This document shows, piece by piece, positions 40,232 through 52,186 of a stretch of DNA of 64,000 nucleotides. Both the position numbers and the translations under genes were made by a program. A model generated the notes under the pieces. It was not told the origin of the DNA. It did no database searches and saw nothing but the letters and a program-made list of their open reading frames with translations. Numbering within the stretch: the stretch's first letter is position 1; every line of letters begins with the position of its first letter. Where the stretch lies: assembly GCA_031771865.1 (NCBI GenBank), contig JASISA010000001.1, forward strand, positions 806,001-870,000, in the 5' to 3' direction. The stretch is from Nothophaeocryptopus gaeumannii. Taxonomy: Eukaryota; Ascomycota; Dothideomycetes; Mycosphaerellales; Mycosphaerellaceae.

Positions 40232-41524
40232 TCAAGCAGCCTCCTGCACAATCGTCGTAATCTCCTTCAATATTCCCTTCTTCCACAGCGCATACTCAGC
40301 TCTTCTCTCCTCGCTAAGCCAGTCCACAGCGGGTTGGAACATAGTCCCAAGCCCCGACAGCAGACCAGCAGCGCCAGGCTCATCCTCAAACAAGCCATTG
40401 GCGAGTGCAGCTTTGCCTCCATGCTTCTCTTTTCTCCTTAGCGGAGTCTTTCCAGGACGTTTGCAAGGCATGACAGGTCCTTCTCCAGCCGACAGCTCCG
40501 CGTCATCGTCGTCTTTAGCTCCGTGACGCTCGTCGTCCACGTCCCACGAGGCGATGTTGTCCGGCACATTTTGGTACCACTGCATGTCGAGCCATCCGGA
40601 GTCTTCGGCCTCCAGTAGGTAGAAGTCGATGTCTTTGCCGATACCTCGGGGATTTGAAGTTACATCGTCTGGTAGGGTAGAAGCATTCGCAGCAAAGTAC
40701 AAATTCAGGCCTTTCACCGCTTTGCTCTTTATCGCTCCCGTCTCTTCATCGTCTGCTTCCAGTCCCTTCATACGGGCCACCGTTAGCGTATGGAGTGCAA
40801 CGATCAGCGCAGGCCACTTCGCCGCCGGAACACCAGTAGCCACAGCTGACGTCTCAGTCTGACTTGCGATCGACTTCGCAGACTGTGGTGTCTTCCTCCT
40901 GCGTTTGCTGGGATGCTCGGCGCACTGTGTTGCAGTCCGGGACTTGATCTCTTCCACCACAGCTCTCGCGCCCACAAGTACATGCGGTGCAGCCTTCACT
41001 GTATCCGTGCCCTTGCACACGGCTCTTATCATAGGCATGACATACTCCGGCACATCGTCCTCCTCTTTCCCACCTCCTTCCTCCCTTGCCCTCTTCTCCC
41101 CAGTCCTCGGCGTCTTCACGCTCCCTTCCACCTTTTTACTCGGCGTCGCATCAACCACCTCCCTCCCAGTCCCATTTGCACTCTTCGGCGTCCCACTGAG
41201 GACATCCCTATGCCTAGGTGTATTCGGCGTCCTAACATCCCCCCTACCCAGTACACTCTCCAAATACTGATACAACTTCGCATAAACCCTCGGTTTACAC
41301 GGCGGTTTCGGCTTATCCACATCCAACCCCAGTCGATTCTTCAACCTTTCACAGGCAATATGCGCACACGCAAATGTTCGACCAATCTCCTCTTCGGGTT
41401 TGAGGCTTGCGGCTTTGGCGCGTGACTGGGAGACGAGGGAATTGGCGAGGGAGACGAGGTCTGGTGGGAGGTAGTTGACTGTTGGGAGGAGCTGTGAGAG
41501 GGCGAGTTCGACGGGAGAGGGCAT
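40232..41524 (-). CDS. ORC6: Origin recognition complex subunit 6 (ORC6), 430 aa
   Basis: A single exon from ATG 41524 (MPSPVELALSQLLP). The N-terminal domain contains LANSLVSQSRAKAASLKPEEE, then IGRTFACAHIACERLKNRL and PPCKPRVYAKLYQYLESVL. These are conserved blocks of the TFIIB-like ORC6 domain. A middle linker has several Thr-Pro sites, two fitting the full CDK pattern (TPSKK, TPLRR), and a basic KRRRK patch. The C-terminal helix (EYALWKKGILKEITTIVQEA) resembles the segment that docks ORC6 to the rest of ORC. ORC marks replication origins and loads the MCM helicase in the nucleus. CDK control is inferred from the sites. Confidence 0.88.
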   Translation of the reverse strand: MPSPVELALSQLLPTVNYLPPDLVSLANSLVSQSRAKAASLKPEEEIGRTFACAHIACERLKNRLGLDVDKPKPPCKPRVYAKLYQYLESVLGRGDVRTPNTPRHRDVLSGTPKSANGTGREVVDATPSKKVEGSVKTPRTGEKRAREEGGGKEEDDVPEYVMPMIRAVCKGTDTVKAAPHVLVGARAVVEEIKSRTATQCAEHPSKRRRKTPQSAKSIASQTETSAVATGVPAAKWPALIVALHTLTVARMKGLEADDEETGAIKSKAVKGLNLYFAANASTLPDDVTSNPRGIGKDIDFYLLEAEDSGWLDMQWYQNVPDNIASWDVDDERHGAKDDDDAELSAGEGPVMPCKRPGKTPLRRKEKHGGKAALANGLFEDEPGAAGLLSGLGTMFQPAVDWLSEERRAEYALWKKGILKEITTIVQEAA

Positions 41525-42089
41525 GGCGAAGGAGTTGAGTTTGGAGGTGGGGATAAATGAGTCGGAATTGTAGATGAATATGAGAGGTGCGAGGATGACG
41601 CGAAGATAGAGGGTTAACGCGCGGGGCAGGCACGATTGCACGTGTTCGAACCTCGGGAGGAAAGACCAAGGCGACTGCTTCGAGTTCTCACAAGAATGCT
41701 TTTCCTATGCTTTCATATCTAGGCTCCTACACCCGGATGGATATCAATCCCTTTCATTCTAAAACACATAACCTCCGCCCACCGATGATCTCATAGCCGG
41801 TCGGGTAGCGATCATGTCCCTCGTTCCCAGTCATCCAAAGCAAGGACGGGATGTCTCGCTTTCGTACGAACTCCTTTTTGCTCCATGTCTCTCCGTACAC
41901 CCGCTTTGAACAACAGTATTTTCAATCATTTGTATCGCAAGGCTTCAAATTGTCGTTCGAGTGCTGTTTTACCAGGGACGTTGCATCCCACCGAATCCGT
42001 TCATCTGGGTTTCACGCTTAATGGCCTGGTCAACGCCGGGCTGAGGAGCATAACTAGATTCCAAATATCGAATCAGCACTGTAGTTGAT
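41525..42089 (-). promoter_or_regulatory. ORC6 promoter region with two MCB-like cores
   Basis: Two ACGCG cores lie at 41598-41602 and 41617-41621, about 75-95 bases upstream of the ORC6 ATG. ACGCG is the core of the MCB element bound by the MBF factor, which drives G1/S genes in fungi. The rest of the stretch is the 3' region of TUP1 and holds no supported gene. Confidence 0.4.
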
Positions 42090-44210
42090 TTACTGAGGTC
42101 CGGGAACGTGATACGGGACGTAGCGCCAAATTCTCGCCTTCATGTCACCAGAGCCGGTTGCAAAGAGTGTGCCCATTGGAGATGGCGCAACGGAGATAAC
42201 TATCACGAAAGTTAGCAGATATCGATGTGGCAATCAGGTCGCAAGGTTGCTTACCAGAGTTCTTATGTCCTTGCAACATGAGCTGCGCCGCACCAGTCTC
42301 AGGATCCCAAAACTGCACGCCACGGTCCTTGGAACCCGACATGACCCAGGCTCCATCCGGTGTCAGTGCGACACTGAGCACAAAATCCTTATGTCCCTCG
42401 AAAGTGCGGATGCATTCGCCGCTCTTTGGGTGGGGGGCTCCTCCTCCGAGAGGTGGATACTGGTTGCGTGGAGTCAGCCTCCACATTCTGATCGTCTTGT
42501 CCAACGACCCGGAAACAAGATGATCTCCTTGTGGCGAGAAGGCCACGGAGTAGACACTGTCCTTGTGCCCTTGTTCGCCCTCGGTCCTCTCAACAAGAAC
42601 ACCAGTCTGCGTGTCCCAAATGCGCACGCTCTTGTCCAAGCTGCCTGCGGCAACGTAGCGTCCGTTCGGAGACATAGCCACAGTGGTGACTCCATCTTCT
42701 ATTTGGAGACTCAGCACACACTGGTTGTCCTGCAGGTCCCACAGCCTAATGGTTCTGTCACCGGATCCGGATGCAATGTAGCGGCCATCTGAGGCAAAGT
42801 CCAAGGAATAGATGTCCTGGTCGTGACCAGCGAACTGATGACGGATTTGCTTGGCGGCGATATCCCAAACACGGATAATTTTGTCCTCGGCACCAGTGGC
42901 GAGGTATCTGCCGTCAGGGCTGAAGCAAACACTGCGGATGTACAAGTCACCCTCGGCGTTGGTGCCAGTGTCTTGCAAATGGCAGACTTGCTTGCCGCTG
43001 TTAACGTCGAAGATCTGAGCGCTCCTGTTGCAGCCAGTAGCGACGAAACGTCCATCATGGCTGAAGCGGACGCAGCAGACTACGCTCTGGTGAGCAAGGT
43101 TGTGGACGAGGTCCACGTCCAGCCTGCGTGGAACCTTCGGGTTGAAGACCGCGTGCCAGTCCTCACCCTGCTTCTTGAGATGCGGTGGCATCTTATCCGG
43201 GTCATACTCGCTCAGCTGGTTGCCAATGGCATCGACCGCCGCCGGCGAGTAAGCGAAATCGGCTGCGATCTGGTTGTTTGGGTTGACCGCGTGGTTCGGA
43301 GGTGGTGTGGGGCGCGCAACGTGAGGCGACCCTGGGTATGTCGCAGCCGGGTTTTGTTGCGGTGTAGCAGGCCCGCGAACGCCTGGAGGCCCTCCAAGGC
43401 GTGGTTTTGGGCTTGCGTTGGGTTGAGGTGGCTGTGGTCCATAGCCATTGAGACCTGGTGGGCCTTGCTGTTGAGGCGCCTGACCGTATGCGAATGGGTT
43501 GTGTGGGGGACCAGGCGGTGGGTTCAGACCCGCAGGACCTTGGCCTTGCATGTGACCAGGCATACCAGGCTGGCCTTGCGCATCTTGTGGTGGTGGCGCC
43601 AAGCCAGGGCCGCTCTGCCCGCCAGCCATGATGCCCTGGAACAGATTCGCTGGGCCATGTCCAATGGCAGGCGGTGGAGGCTGCGATGGAGCTGCATGAG
43701 GACCTTGCGATGGACCACCACGCTGCTCAAGCTCATGACGAAGGCGTGCGATCTCTTCCTCGTACCTGCTCATATTTAGTGATGATACTTGATGTGCATT
43801 TGATGCTCCACCTACTTGTTCTTCATGGCAACGTGGCTGGTCTCGAGCTGGTAGATCTTGGTCCTGACGAGCTCCATCTCCTGGATCTGGGCATGCACTG
43901 TTTGATCAGCTAATTGTCAGCAGTGTTAGGGATGGCCTATGCTGACTTGAGAAACTATTTTGACAACATCCTGAATGGATGCCATATATCTTCTCCTCAG
44001 GACGACATTGGAGGAGCGCAAATGCTCTCGCGCGTCGTCGCATTCTCTCTTATAGTCTCCTCATATAAAAGTAGCGTACTCACATTGGTGCTCATGCTCT
44101 GTAGAACGCGCTGTATGCGCTTCGAACTCTTGCCGAACTTGGTCCAACAGCTCCGCCAACCTGTTGCCAGGCTGCGGGCCCGGAGCCATGCCGCGATGCG
44201 CGTTATACAT
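42090..44210 (-). CDS. TUP1: Transcriptional corepressor TUP1/RcoA, 613 aa
   Basis: Four exons (44210-44084, 43909-43816, 43765-42255, 42199-42090) keep one frame. Introns are 174, 50 and 55 nt. The N-terminus (NRLAELLDQVRQEF, then YEEEIARLRHELEQRG) is the tetramerising coiled coil that binds Ssn6/Cyc8. A Pro/Gln/Gly-rich linker follows, then seven WD40 repeats ending RIWRYVPYHVPGPQ. The internal ATG of a SRYEEE start lies inside intron 2 and is not used. TUP1 is recruited by DNA-bound repressors in the nucleus and silences many genes, including those for secondary metabolism and development in filamentous fungi. The first intron is much longer than others in the window. Confidence 0.95.
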
Positions 44211-46129
44211 CTTCTCGCATCAATGGCCGTATGCAGCTATACAACAGGTTTCTTATACGGTGACGGAGCGCGTTCTTGAAGGCTGAATGCGACCGATGAA
44301 AGCTCGGTTCACCGTTCGCAGTCCCGTGACAGCTTTTCGCGAGGTCGAGATCTGAAGACACGCGGACCACAATCAGTTTCGGCCGCGAAGACTGATGGTA
44401 TGGCTGCCGGCGGATGGGGTGGTGATGACCGACGGCGGCGGCGATGGGGGTGGCGGGCAATTGATGTTGGGAGGCGACGGTGTGACGGACCTCGCGGGCA
44501 AGGTGAAGAAGAGGGAGAGCTGAGGAGAGGATGCCGCACCACCACCTAGTTTTGCGAACGGGGTTGACAACGCTGTGGGCCGGGATCACCTTGGAACACA
44601 GTTGCGCCTAGCGGGACAACCTTATTTTAGTGCCCGCAGCGGGTCCACGCCCTGCCAGGCCGTCATCAACCACATCCTGGTCAGCGCCCGGCGAACCAAG
44701 CAGACGCCAGAGACCCGACAGCCAGACGCCTCTCTGAACCGATCCATACTCCTCCTACCCCTTGCACCACCGCAACGACACAGACCACACGTATATGAGC
44801 AGCGAAGACTGCCGCAAACCTTCCGAGGTGCAACGCTGCAGGACCAGCGGACGTCGACCTGCAGACACGATGCTGCCGGAGGCGGGAGCTAAACGGACAT
44901 TGGCGAGACATCCATCCATATTGTATCGAATGTATGATGCGCCTCCGCTCGAGCACAGCACCTCGCAGCATCGCTCTGCTTGCAGCCGTCTGCTGAGCTG
45001 CACGTAACAGCCATGAGCGTTCTGCTGCAACGCGTCAATGCCCACAGCCTAAACCCCGCGGGACGTATGATGCTGGCTGCGTTGCAGCTGCCAATCAGCA
45101 CTCCTCGACGCGATATATGCATGGTGAGCACAGTGACAACGGCCGGATATCACTGGTTCAGTCTCTTTGCACAAGGTCGCCCGTGAGCACGAACCAATCC
45201 GACGCAACGGATCCATGCGCGCAAGACTCTGTGTCAGCTTGAGATTTGGGCGACACAGAAGAATTTGGGTTACAAACTGGCTCCTCTTTGGTGCAGAGAC
45301 GCAAAGTCGTTCGACGGGGATCGCTTGGCCGGGTATTCTTCGAGCCAAGCTTCTTACCTGCGTGCATGGTCCAGGCATATGCTGCCAAAGGGAAATGTAG
45401 GTTATATCCCCAGCCCGCCCTCGTCAAACACCACGTTGTGTATTGTATGAAACTCAATCTATTCTCTGGCTGCCGGTTCATGGGTGCAACCTTGCTTGCG
45501 ACTCATGCCTCTGACTTCTCCAGATATGCATTGCTTTCCCGCTGAAGAAGCATCCCAGACCTCGCTAAGAGCCGGTGGTTTGGAAACGGGGGGTGCAACT
45601 ATGGGTTGTCTTTGGAATGAGTCGGGAAGCTTCCGGAAAGGGTGGAGCACTGAACGTGGGAGTCGCGCACAGAGTGTCTGACTTCGTTGAACAGTGGTGG
45701 AGATTGTGCCGATTGAGTGTTATCCAGCAACCTCGTGCAGCTGTCGTTATGATTGTGATGCGCTTTACAAGGCAGCGGAACGCGTCTAACTCGTTTAGCG
45801 CTATAAGCGAGGTCCAGAGATGTCTGGTTCGGGAGCTTGCATTTTCTGTAACATGCTTTCACCCATCCTCGGCCCGGCTCTGATGACTGGGCTACTCGGA
45901 GCTCGTCTCCATCTCGGACGATGTGCCGATGCCCTGAAAGCATCGTGAGCATGTCAAGACTACAGCCAAAGCTTATCGCTTGAGAGCTCAAGATGCATGC
46001 ACTGCATCTCAGCAGGGGCAAGCTTGCCGGGCCAGCAGGAAGTACGTGGGACAAGCGACACGAATCGCGTGTCATCCGCGTATGATGTACATGTAGTGTA
46101 CATGATACAGCTGCTACTTCCCGCCTCCC
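44211..46129. other. Intergenic, 1.9 kb, TUP1 upstream region
   Basis: No supported gene. Many overlapping frames of 80-160 aa occur on both strands, none with a recognised domain; the 158-aa minus frame at 45599-46075 is Ser/Cys/Arg-rich and looks random. The part next to 44210 should hold the TUP1 promoter and a long leader. Confidence 0.4.
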
Positions 46130-46879
46130 TCAAGGCATTCCGGGCTGCAACGGATCTACTGGTTCATACAGCCATCGTTCGTCGTCCAGCTTCTGCATTG
46201 CCTGCTGGCGAAGATGTGCCATCAGTTCAACTTTGTCTCGTTCGAATTCTGTACAGATGGTAAGCGTGAGCATAGTCGATAATCTGGTGTCAATCGCTCA
46301 CCTTCTTCTGCCTGCTTGCTATGTCGTCCACCCATGTGAAAGCCCTGGATGAAATACCTCCTCGCGGTTGCGGCGTAGTATGCATCCACTTCCCCTGCGT
46401 TCTGGTCAGCTGGGGCTGCATTCATGTCTTGTGACTTCCGGCATACCTTGATTCTCTTCGCCGTCATCCTGTTCTGGTGCAAACATGTTGGAAAGAGCAG
46501 GAGCCCCCTGTGTGGGAGCTCCTAGTAAATAATTTCCGTCAGCCTGTCTGTTGACAATGTCCTGCTCTTCCGCCTGTGCCCGTGGCCTCACTCTGATGTG
46601 CTTAGCCTCCGGTGAGCCATGCCTCAGCCTACGCATCTGAGGCCTCTGCTGCCGACGTGCCAACATGTCTTGCTCCGACTCTGGGTCTGCTAGCACGTCG
46701 TCCTCTGCGCAGGGAGTTGTTCGGCTGGTTGGTCGGCGAGTTAGAGCGGGAGCAAATAGGTTACTGCTTTGTTGACGCGTCCGTGTTGATGCTGCGCTGG
46801 CATTCGAGCGTAGGCTGGTCTGTGAGGGCTGTTGTCGCAAGGATGCCGCGAAAGGATCTTGGGATGATCTCGGTGGCAT
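46130..46879 (-). CDS. Unrecognised 214-aa protein, three exons
   Basis: Exons 46879-46447, 46394-46302 and 46248-46130 with introns of 52 and 53 nt (GTATGC and GTGAGC donors, CAG acceptors) keep one frame. The first 140 residues are disordered and rich in Arg, Gln, Ser and Pro. The last 75 are well ordered in appearance (EVDAYYAATARRYFIQGFHMG, then FERDKVELMAHLRQQAMQKLDDERWLYE). No signal peptide or membrane span is seen. The clean splice fit and the conserved-looking end make it a real gene. I do not recognise the family and give no function. Confidence 0.7.
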
Positions 46880-49020
46880 GTCTGTGAATGTAAAGGGATG
46901 CTGTCTGTGTAAGATGATTGTTGTGTACGGCAAGGGTGGGATGCGCTTGTGTTTCCTGTTTCGGGTCGGAACACCACGTCTGCGAGCCTCCACTTTGCAC
47001 AATGGCTTTTCGCTCATCGGTCGTACTTTCTTTGCCATACCATACCGCACATATGTCTACACCTCATCAGACTCCTTGATCGATGGCCTTAAGCAACGGG
47101 CACTCTTCAGAATTCCTCTGCTAGCGAGGGCATCGTGTGGGTTGCGCGCTTTACGAATCTCAGAGTATAATCACACGTCGGTCGATATCATCCATCTCTC
47201 AACCTATATACTGTCATAGACCGTGTTGCCGTGAGTGAATTGCAATAGATCTTTTCGCTTGTGTGAAAGGGCAAAGCGAAGCTGCCAAGCCTTGCTGCCT
47301 TAAGTCATAAGAGCTTTAGACAAACCCCGAAATTACAACGACAGCGACGTCGACTTCGACAACACCTCCTTCGGCAACATCTTACATCACTTGGGCGTTC
47401 ACGAAGATGTGCTTTACTCATTCGGGCCGCCGAGGTGCCCGTCGGACCGCAAATCAAGATGGGACAGTCCCTTATCTCAACGACTGTACCACCGTCTCTC
47501 GGTCGCAAACGGCATGCGGCGCTCGATCCCTTCGGCTGGCGCTGACACCACTGTCGGGTTCCTGGCCACAACTTAACGAGGGAGGCCGTGATGCAGGGCC
47601 GGCTGTGGCAACGAAAGACTGACACCCCACGACATCGCCTTGGAATTTTACTCCCCGAGGATCAGCGACACTTCGTACTCGCCAGGATACCCACATTAGA
47701 AGCGGCTGACGGCGACAGGTCCGACATCTTGACACTGTTCTTCCTGCCCCGTGGAGACACACACTACACACTACTGTACGCGAGTTCCCATAACCAGGCT
47801 GTTGCTTGGGCTGCGCAACGTGGAAACACCGTGAGTGGCGACAGTGGGGTTTCGGTCCTTTTCACACTCGATAAGATCGATCTCACCTACCAAGTCTGAG
47901 CTGTATATCTCGCCTGTTCCTGCGAGCTAGCCGGCGGTCACGCTTCGTGGCGTTCCGTGAGCGTGGCAGCCCATGAAGTCAAGCCGCTTACTGCTGCAAG
48001 TGGCAGCCACCCAGCTCCGGCGCATATGGCATTGCAATCCGAAGCTGAGACCTGCGTTATGTGTGGTACAAAACAGTCCAGCTAAGCGACGTAGTCCTTG
48101 CTGGCTAACGATACCACAATGCCATTGTTGGCTTGCGGGCAGCAAATACTGCTGTTCGAGCACCTCGTGACCAGGAAATGCTCCTGCCGAGCTTGCAAAA
48201 GGGCTTTCCGAGATCGTGCGATCTTGCAGGCGGAACAGCAGTTGAACATGCGAGCTGTTGTATACAGCAATGATCCCCTCAGGCATTGGCTCAAGCTTCC
48301 TCGAGCTACACCTACGACGTTCAGCACCGGTTGATGCCTTCGGCCGGCGGGCGCGAGCACCCTCGAGCGAGATCTGCGCTCTTGACCATAAAGTGACCTC
48401 CACATCCAGTATGATGTGTCCGCTCGAATCGCGAGCATCCAGCAGGTGCATCTGATTTGGACCAAAGCGTTGTCTGCACTGAGAAGAAGCTTGGCGTTCG
48501 AGAGGCGTTGGGTGCTAATGCGGCAGAGCGGATGGATGTGCACCTCACATCGCTACGCAGAACCTTAGGCATTCCAGCCGCGCCGTGCGTTGATTCTCCC
48601 ACACGAATCTCGATCCCCCCATGGATTTGCGTACTGTTTGACTTCAGTCGCATCACCCGTCCCGCCGACTTTATTCTAGCTTACCTTCCTGGCACAGTGG
48701 TGTCGAGCGCCTGCATGATGCGGCTGTTGTGGGATAGGCCCGTTTTCACTGAGACTTCGTCATCCCAGCAGAGTCCAGTAGATGGGTTAGTGGATCTATA
48801 TACATACCGTTGGTAGGAGGCATGTGCTCGAGGTCAGTACTTACGAGCAGGCGCTGTCCCCGTCCTGTTATTGTCCTGGTCTCTTGTTATACCCTTTGAT
48901 GTTCGCATAATTCATTTAGCTTCTGTCACAAGTGGACCTTTGGGTTATTCTTCTTACGACTCCTTCAGTGTGTTGAAGTCGACAAACCAAACCCAGAGCC
49001 GCAGCACCGCTAGCCTCACC
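46880..49020. other. Intergenic, 2.1 kb, upstream of the C2H2 factor
   Basis: A 103-aa frame at 47588-47899 (RHFVLARIPTLEAADGDRSD, then YTLLYASSHNQAVAWAAQRG) has a protein-like composition and could be an exon of an orphan gene, but I found no consistent start or splice partner. The rest shows nothing. Part of it is probably the long promoter of the transcription factor at 49021. Confidence 0.35.
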
Positions 49021-50352
49021 ATGACCGAAGTGTTACCTGCGAATAAGCCGAGTCTCCTTCTCCAAAGAAGGCTCAGTCAAGCTCAATTCAACCCTATGGA
49101 AGTCCAGGGCATGATGGCGCAGTTCAACATGGCTTTCCGACCCGACACCAACGCTAGTCTGTCACTTCAGTTCCTGCAGGCCGCAGAGCAGCAGAAGCTG
49201 GGCATGCAAATGCCCTCGATTGCACCTAGCGAACTCCTACATCATTCAAGCAACCACGACATGAACCCACTCCTGGACAATGCCTTCTCCCAGCCTTGCA
49301 ACACTACTCACTTCAACAACGCAACTTTTGGCAGCCTCGCTTGGCCCGCTCCTCTCAACACAGATGCGAACAGTGTATCCTACCCTACCATGATTCGGAA
49401 CGAAAGCTACAGCAGCACCAACAGCAGCGAGCCGTCGATCAAAATAGAGGATCAGTCCCCCATACGTCCTTCTCAGCTCTTCTTTGACGCTACCGCTTAC
49501 GCATCGAGCCCGGAATCCAACTCCGCGACGGATGAATTCGAAGAGACGAAGTCAACGGTGTTTTCTACAGATATTGACACTCTGATGCGCGCTATACAAG
49601 CGAAGCAGCAGCCAGCAGAACAAAAACGACAAGCGGCGAAGCCGAAAGCAGCACAGCCCCAACCAAGCAAACCAAAAAAGAAATACCTGTGTGATGTTCC
49701 AGATTGCGGCAAGGCGTTTTATCAAAAGACACATCTTGAGATCCACACCCGGGCGCATACTGGAATCAAGCCATTCCTCTGCAAAGAGCCCTCGTGCGGT
49801 CAACGGTTTAGTCAACTGGGCAATCTTAAGACTCACGAGCGGAGGCATACTGGCGAACGACCATACCACTGCGACATTTGTGGGAAGACATTTGCGCAAC
49901 ACGGAAACGTGCGAGCGCACAAGATCGTCCACACAGCTGCGAAGCCATTCACATGCCGGCTAGATAACTGCAACAAGCAGTTCACTCAACTCGGCAATCT
50001 CAAGTCACACCAGAACAAGTTCCACGTTGAGACCATTCGACAATTGAAGGCGCGATTCGAGAACATCCGAGAGGGTGACGTGGTTGAGAACTGGGAGAAG
50101 GAGCTATGGGAGTACTTCGCCGGTGTGTACTGAAAGAGATTTTCCGCCATCTGACCTTATGCTAATCACCCGACTGCAGGTCTGTACAAGAACTGCAACA
50201 AAGGCATCAAAGGCCGAGGGAAGGATCGGAGGATTAGCAATACCTCTCTCTATGCGGCTCAACGGAGAGACAGTATTGTCTCAGCGGGGTCGTCAAGCGG
50301 CAGTATGTCTGCGGATACGACGCAACGACCTCTTCCCCCACCAATGTATTGA
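49021..50352 (+). CDS. AZF1-like C2H2 zinc-finger transcription factor, 424 aa
   Basis: Exons 49021-50122 and 50180-50352 (57-nt intron, GTGTGT donor, GCTAATC branch, CTGCAG acceptor) restore YFAGLYKNCNKGIKGRGKDRR, a block typical of AZF1-type factors. Four C2H2 fingers lie at about 224-246, 254-276, 284-304 and 312-335, with TGxKP/TGERP linkers. The N-terminal half is rich in Gln, Asn and Ser, as in activation domains. It binds DNA in the nucleus. In yeast AZF1 responds to glucose and affects cell-wall genes, but the target set here is unknown. Sequence in frame upstream of 49021 has no good ATG. Confidence 0.85.
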
Positions 50353-52186
50353 GATCAACACGCAATTGACAGACGACAACGACCAGCGTCGCGATCAACA
50401 CTGAAGAGTTTGTCGGGCTGCATGAAGAGTAACCGAGCCCAAGGCGAAAAGATACTGAGAGAGAACGATCTATCGTCTTCACACGAGCGCATGCGCCTAC
50501 ACACCTGACGAGGAGCACGAACACTTCGATTTGCGATTGATACCCGAACCTAAGCGAATGTACGATCTGACGAATTGACAAATATTGCAAAGAGCAGCCA
50601 CTGCAGCTGCCGCCCCTTCTTCATCCTCCCAGGAACAGTCCTGACAGGTGAAGAGAAGGTTTTCCATCCATCGTGGCCGCCTTCCCTCTCGGAACTTGTC
50701 ATGTGTTCCGCCTGCTGTCGTTTGTTCGACCCGTGCATGCTGCAGTCCAAGCTCGCGTCAGCAAACCTTCCCCTCACTTTCTCAAACCTTGTTGTGAAGA
50801 GCAAGCAGAGCCGCTTGTGATGAACGCCGGGTTCCTACTCTACCAGTTTTGGTATAATTGACCTCTTTGATGGTCACGGTGTCGAACTGTGTAGCGGCAT
50901 CGTCTGTGAAGAAATTGCGTTGCTTGCACGTGAAGAAGCTGTGCGTGAGCTTTGGCGAGCTGCCAACGACAGGCAAGGCGAGGCGAGGCTACGTCACTGC
51001 TCGCTCACACATCTCTCACCACCTCTGCTGCACACCACTGCCAGGCTGCCAACTCATCACAACTCATCCCGTCCATCCCCATCCCGTCGGCGAGGTCCTA
51101 CATCTCAACGCACTGCACACTCCCACGCCCACGCCCTCGCCCGCGCCGGAGAAGCCATCCTCTTATGCGATCGCAATACATGTGTTGTCTTCGAAAGGTG
51201 AGATTATAGATAGGAGATGTCGTCTCGCGAAGATTGCATTGACCGGGGTGGATCCATGATAATCATCCGTGCGCAACATGAATCGCAGACTGGATCTCCG
51301 GTAGGGCGGGCCCGAAGACCGAAGTCACAGAAGAGAAGGGCTAAATGTCCGACACCTTATCGCACCAAATGTACACACCTCTCGTCTTCTGGTGAACGGA
51401 AACGTCTTCAACGCTCATCACATTCGAGGCGCATAGTTCGTGTCATGCTGGCTGCAACCGAGACGTTGCACACTTCTCACCAGGGAGCGTAGAGCTTGAA
51501 ACGATTCACGTCCACCCATCGATCGATGACAATGCGGCTCTTGTCACCAACCAAGTTCTGACTCGCGCACTGCATTGCAGTGCATACTGAGTCGCTCCAA
51601 TCTAACCAAGTGAACCATGGTTCTGTATGTACGATTTTCAGGCACAGAAGACTTGAACCCGCGTCACTGGGAAGCATTAGGAGTAGGTATATCTCGTAGA
51701 CCATAAATCTCATATTCAACATTATATCTTCGAAGCGCTTCGCCCAATCCCACAACTCGTGCGAATACTTCTTCATTATCTAGCTGTATGTACATGAATG
51801 GTCATGATTAATCTCTCTGATCCCCTTCCGTCCACATCCGCCTCTTGACCGGAGCATCTTCATCAAATCCTCTCGATCATGGTGCGTATCAATGCTTGAC
51901 TCTGCAACGTAGCTGCGACAATCCTCTGTCGTCCTTTCCGGCATACCAGAGGAAGGAGTCGGCATAACACGCAGACTTCGCATCGCGGATCGTGTCATGA
52001 ACATCCGAACCGGTTTGCTGGATCATCCTTCTGCACGCTGTCTGTGAGGAAGCGACTTCCCCGATCCACCATGCAGGTCCATCATTCAAAACATTACGTC
52101 GTTGTCTACCGTATCCAAGGGCCCACTGTTTCGCCCAAAGATGTCATCTGTACAAAGTTCCAATCAACTCCATGTCATCGACTTGC
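50353..52186. other. Intergenic, 1.8 kb, no supported gene
   Basis: Frames of 60-135 aa on both strands lack recognised features. A GCGGGTTCAAGTC string (minus strand, about 51635-51655) looks like a tRNA B box, but the expected stems and A box are missing. Confidence 0.45.

Noticed and set aside
43766..43773. Internal SRYEEE start for TUP1
   Set aside because: That ATG lies within intron 2; the upstream exons encode the conserved N-terminal coiled coil in frame.
51630..51690. tRNA-like B box (GGGTTCAAGTC, minus strand)
   Set aside because: The T stem does not pair, the anticodon stem is poor and no acceptor stem can be formed.
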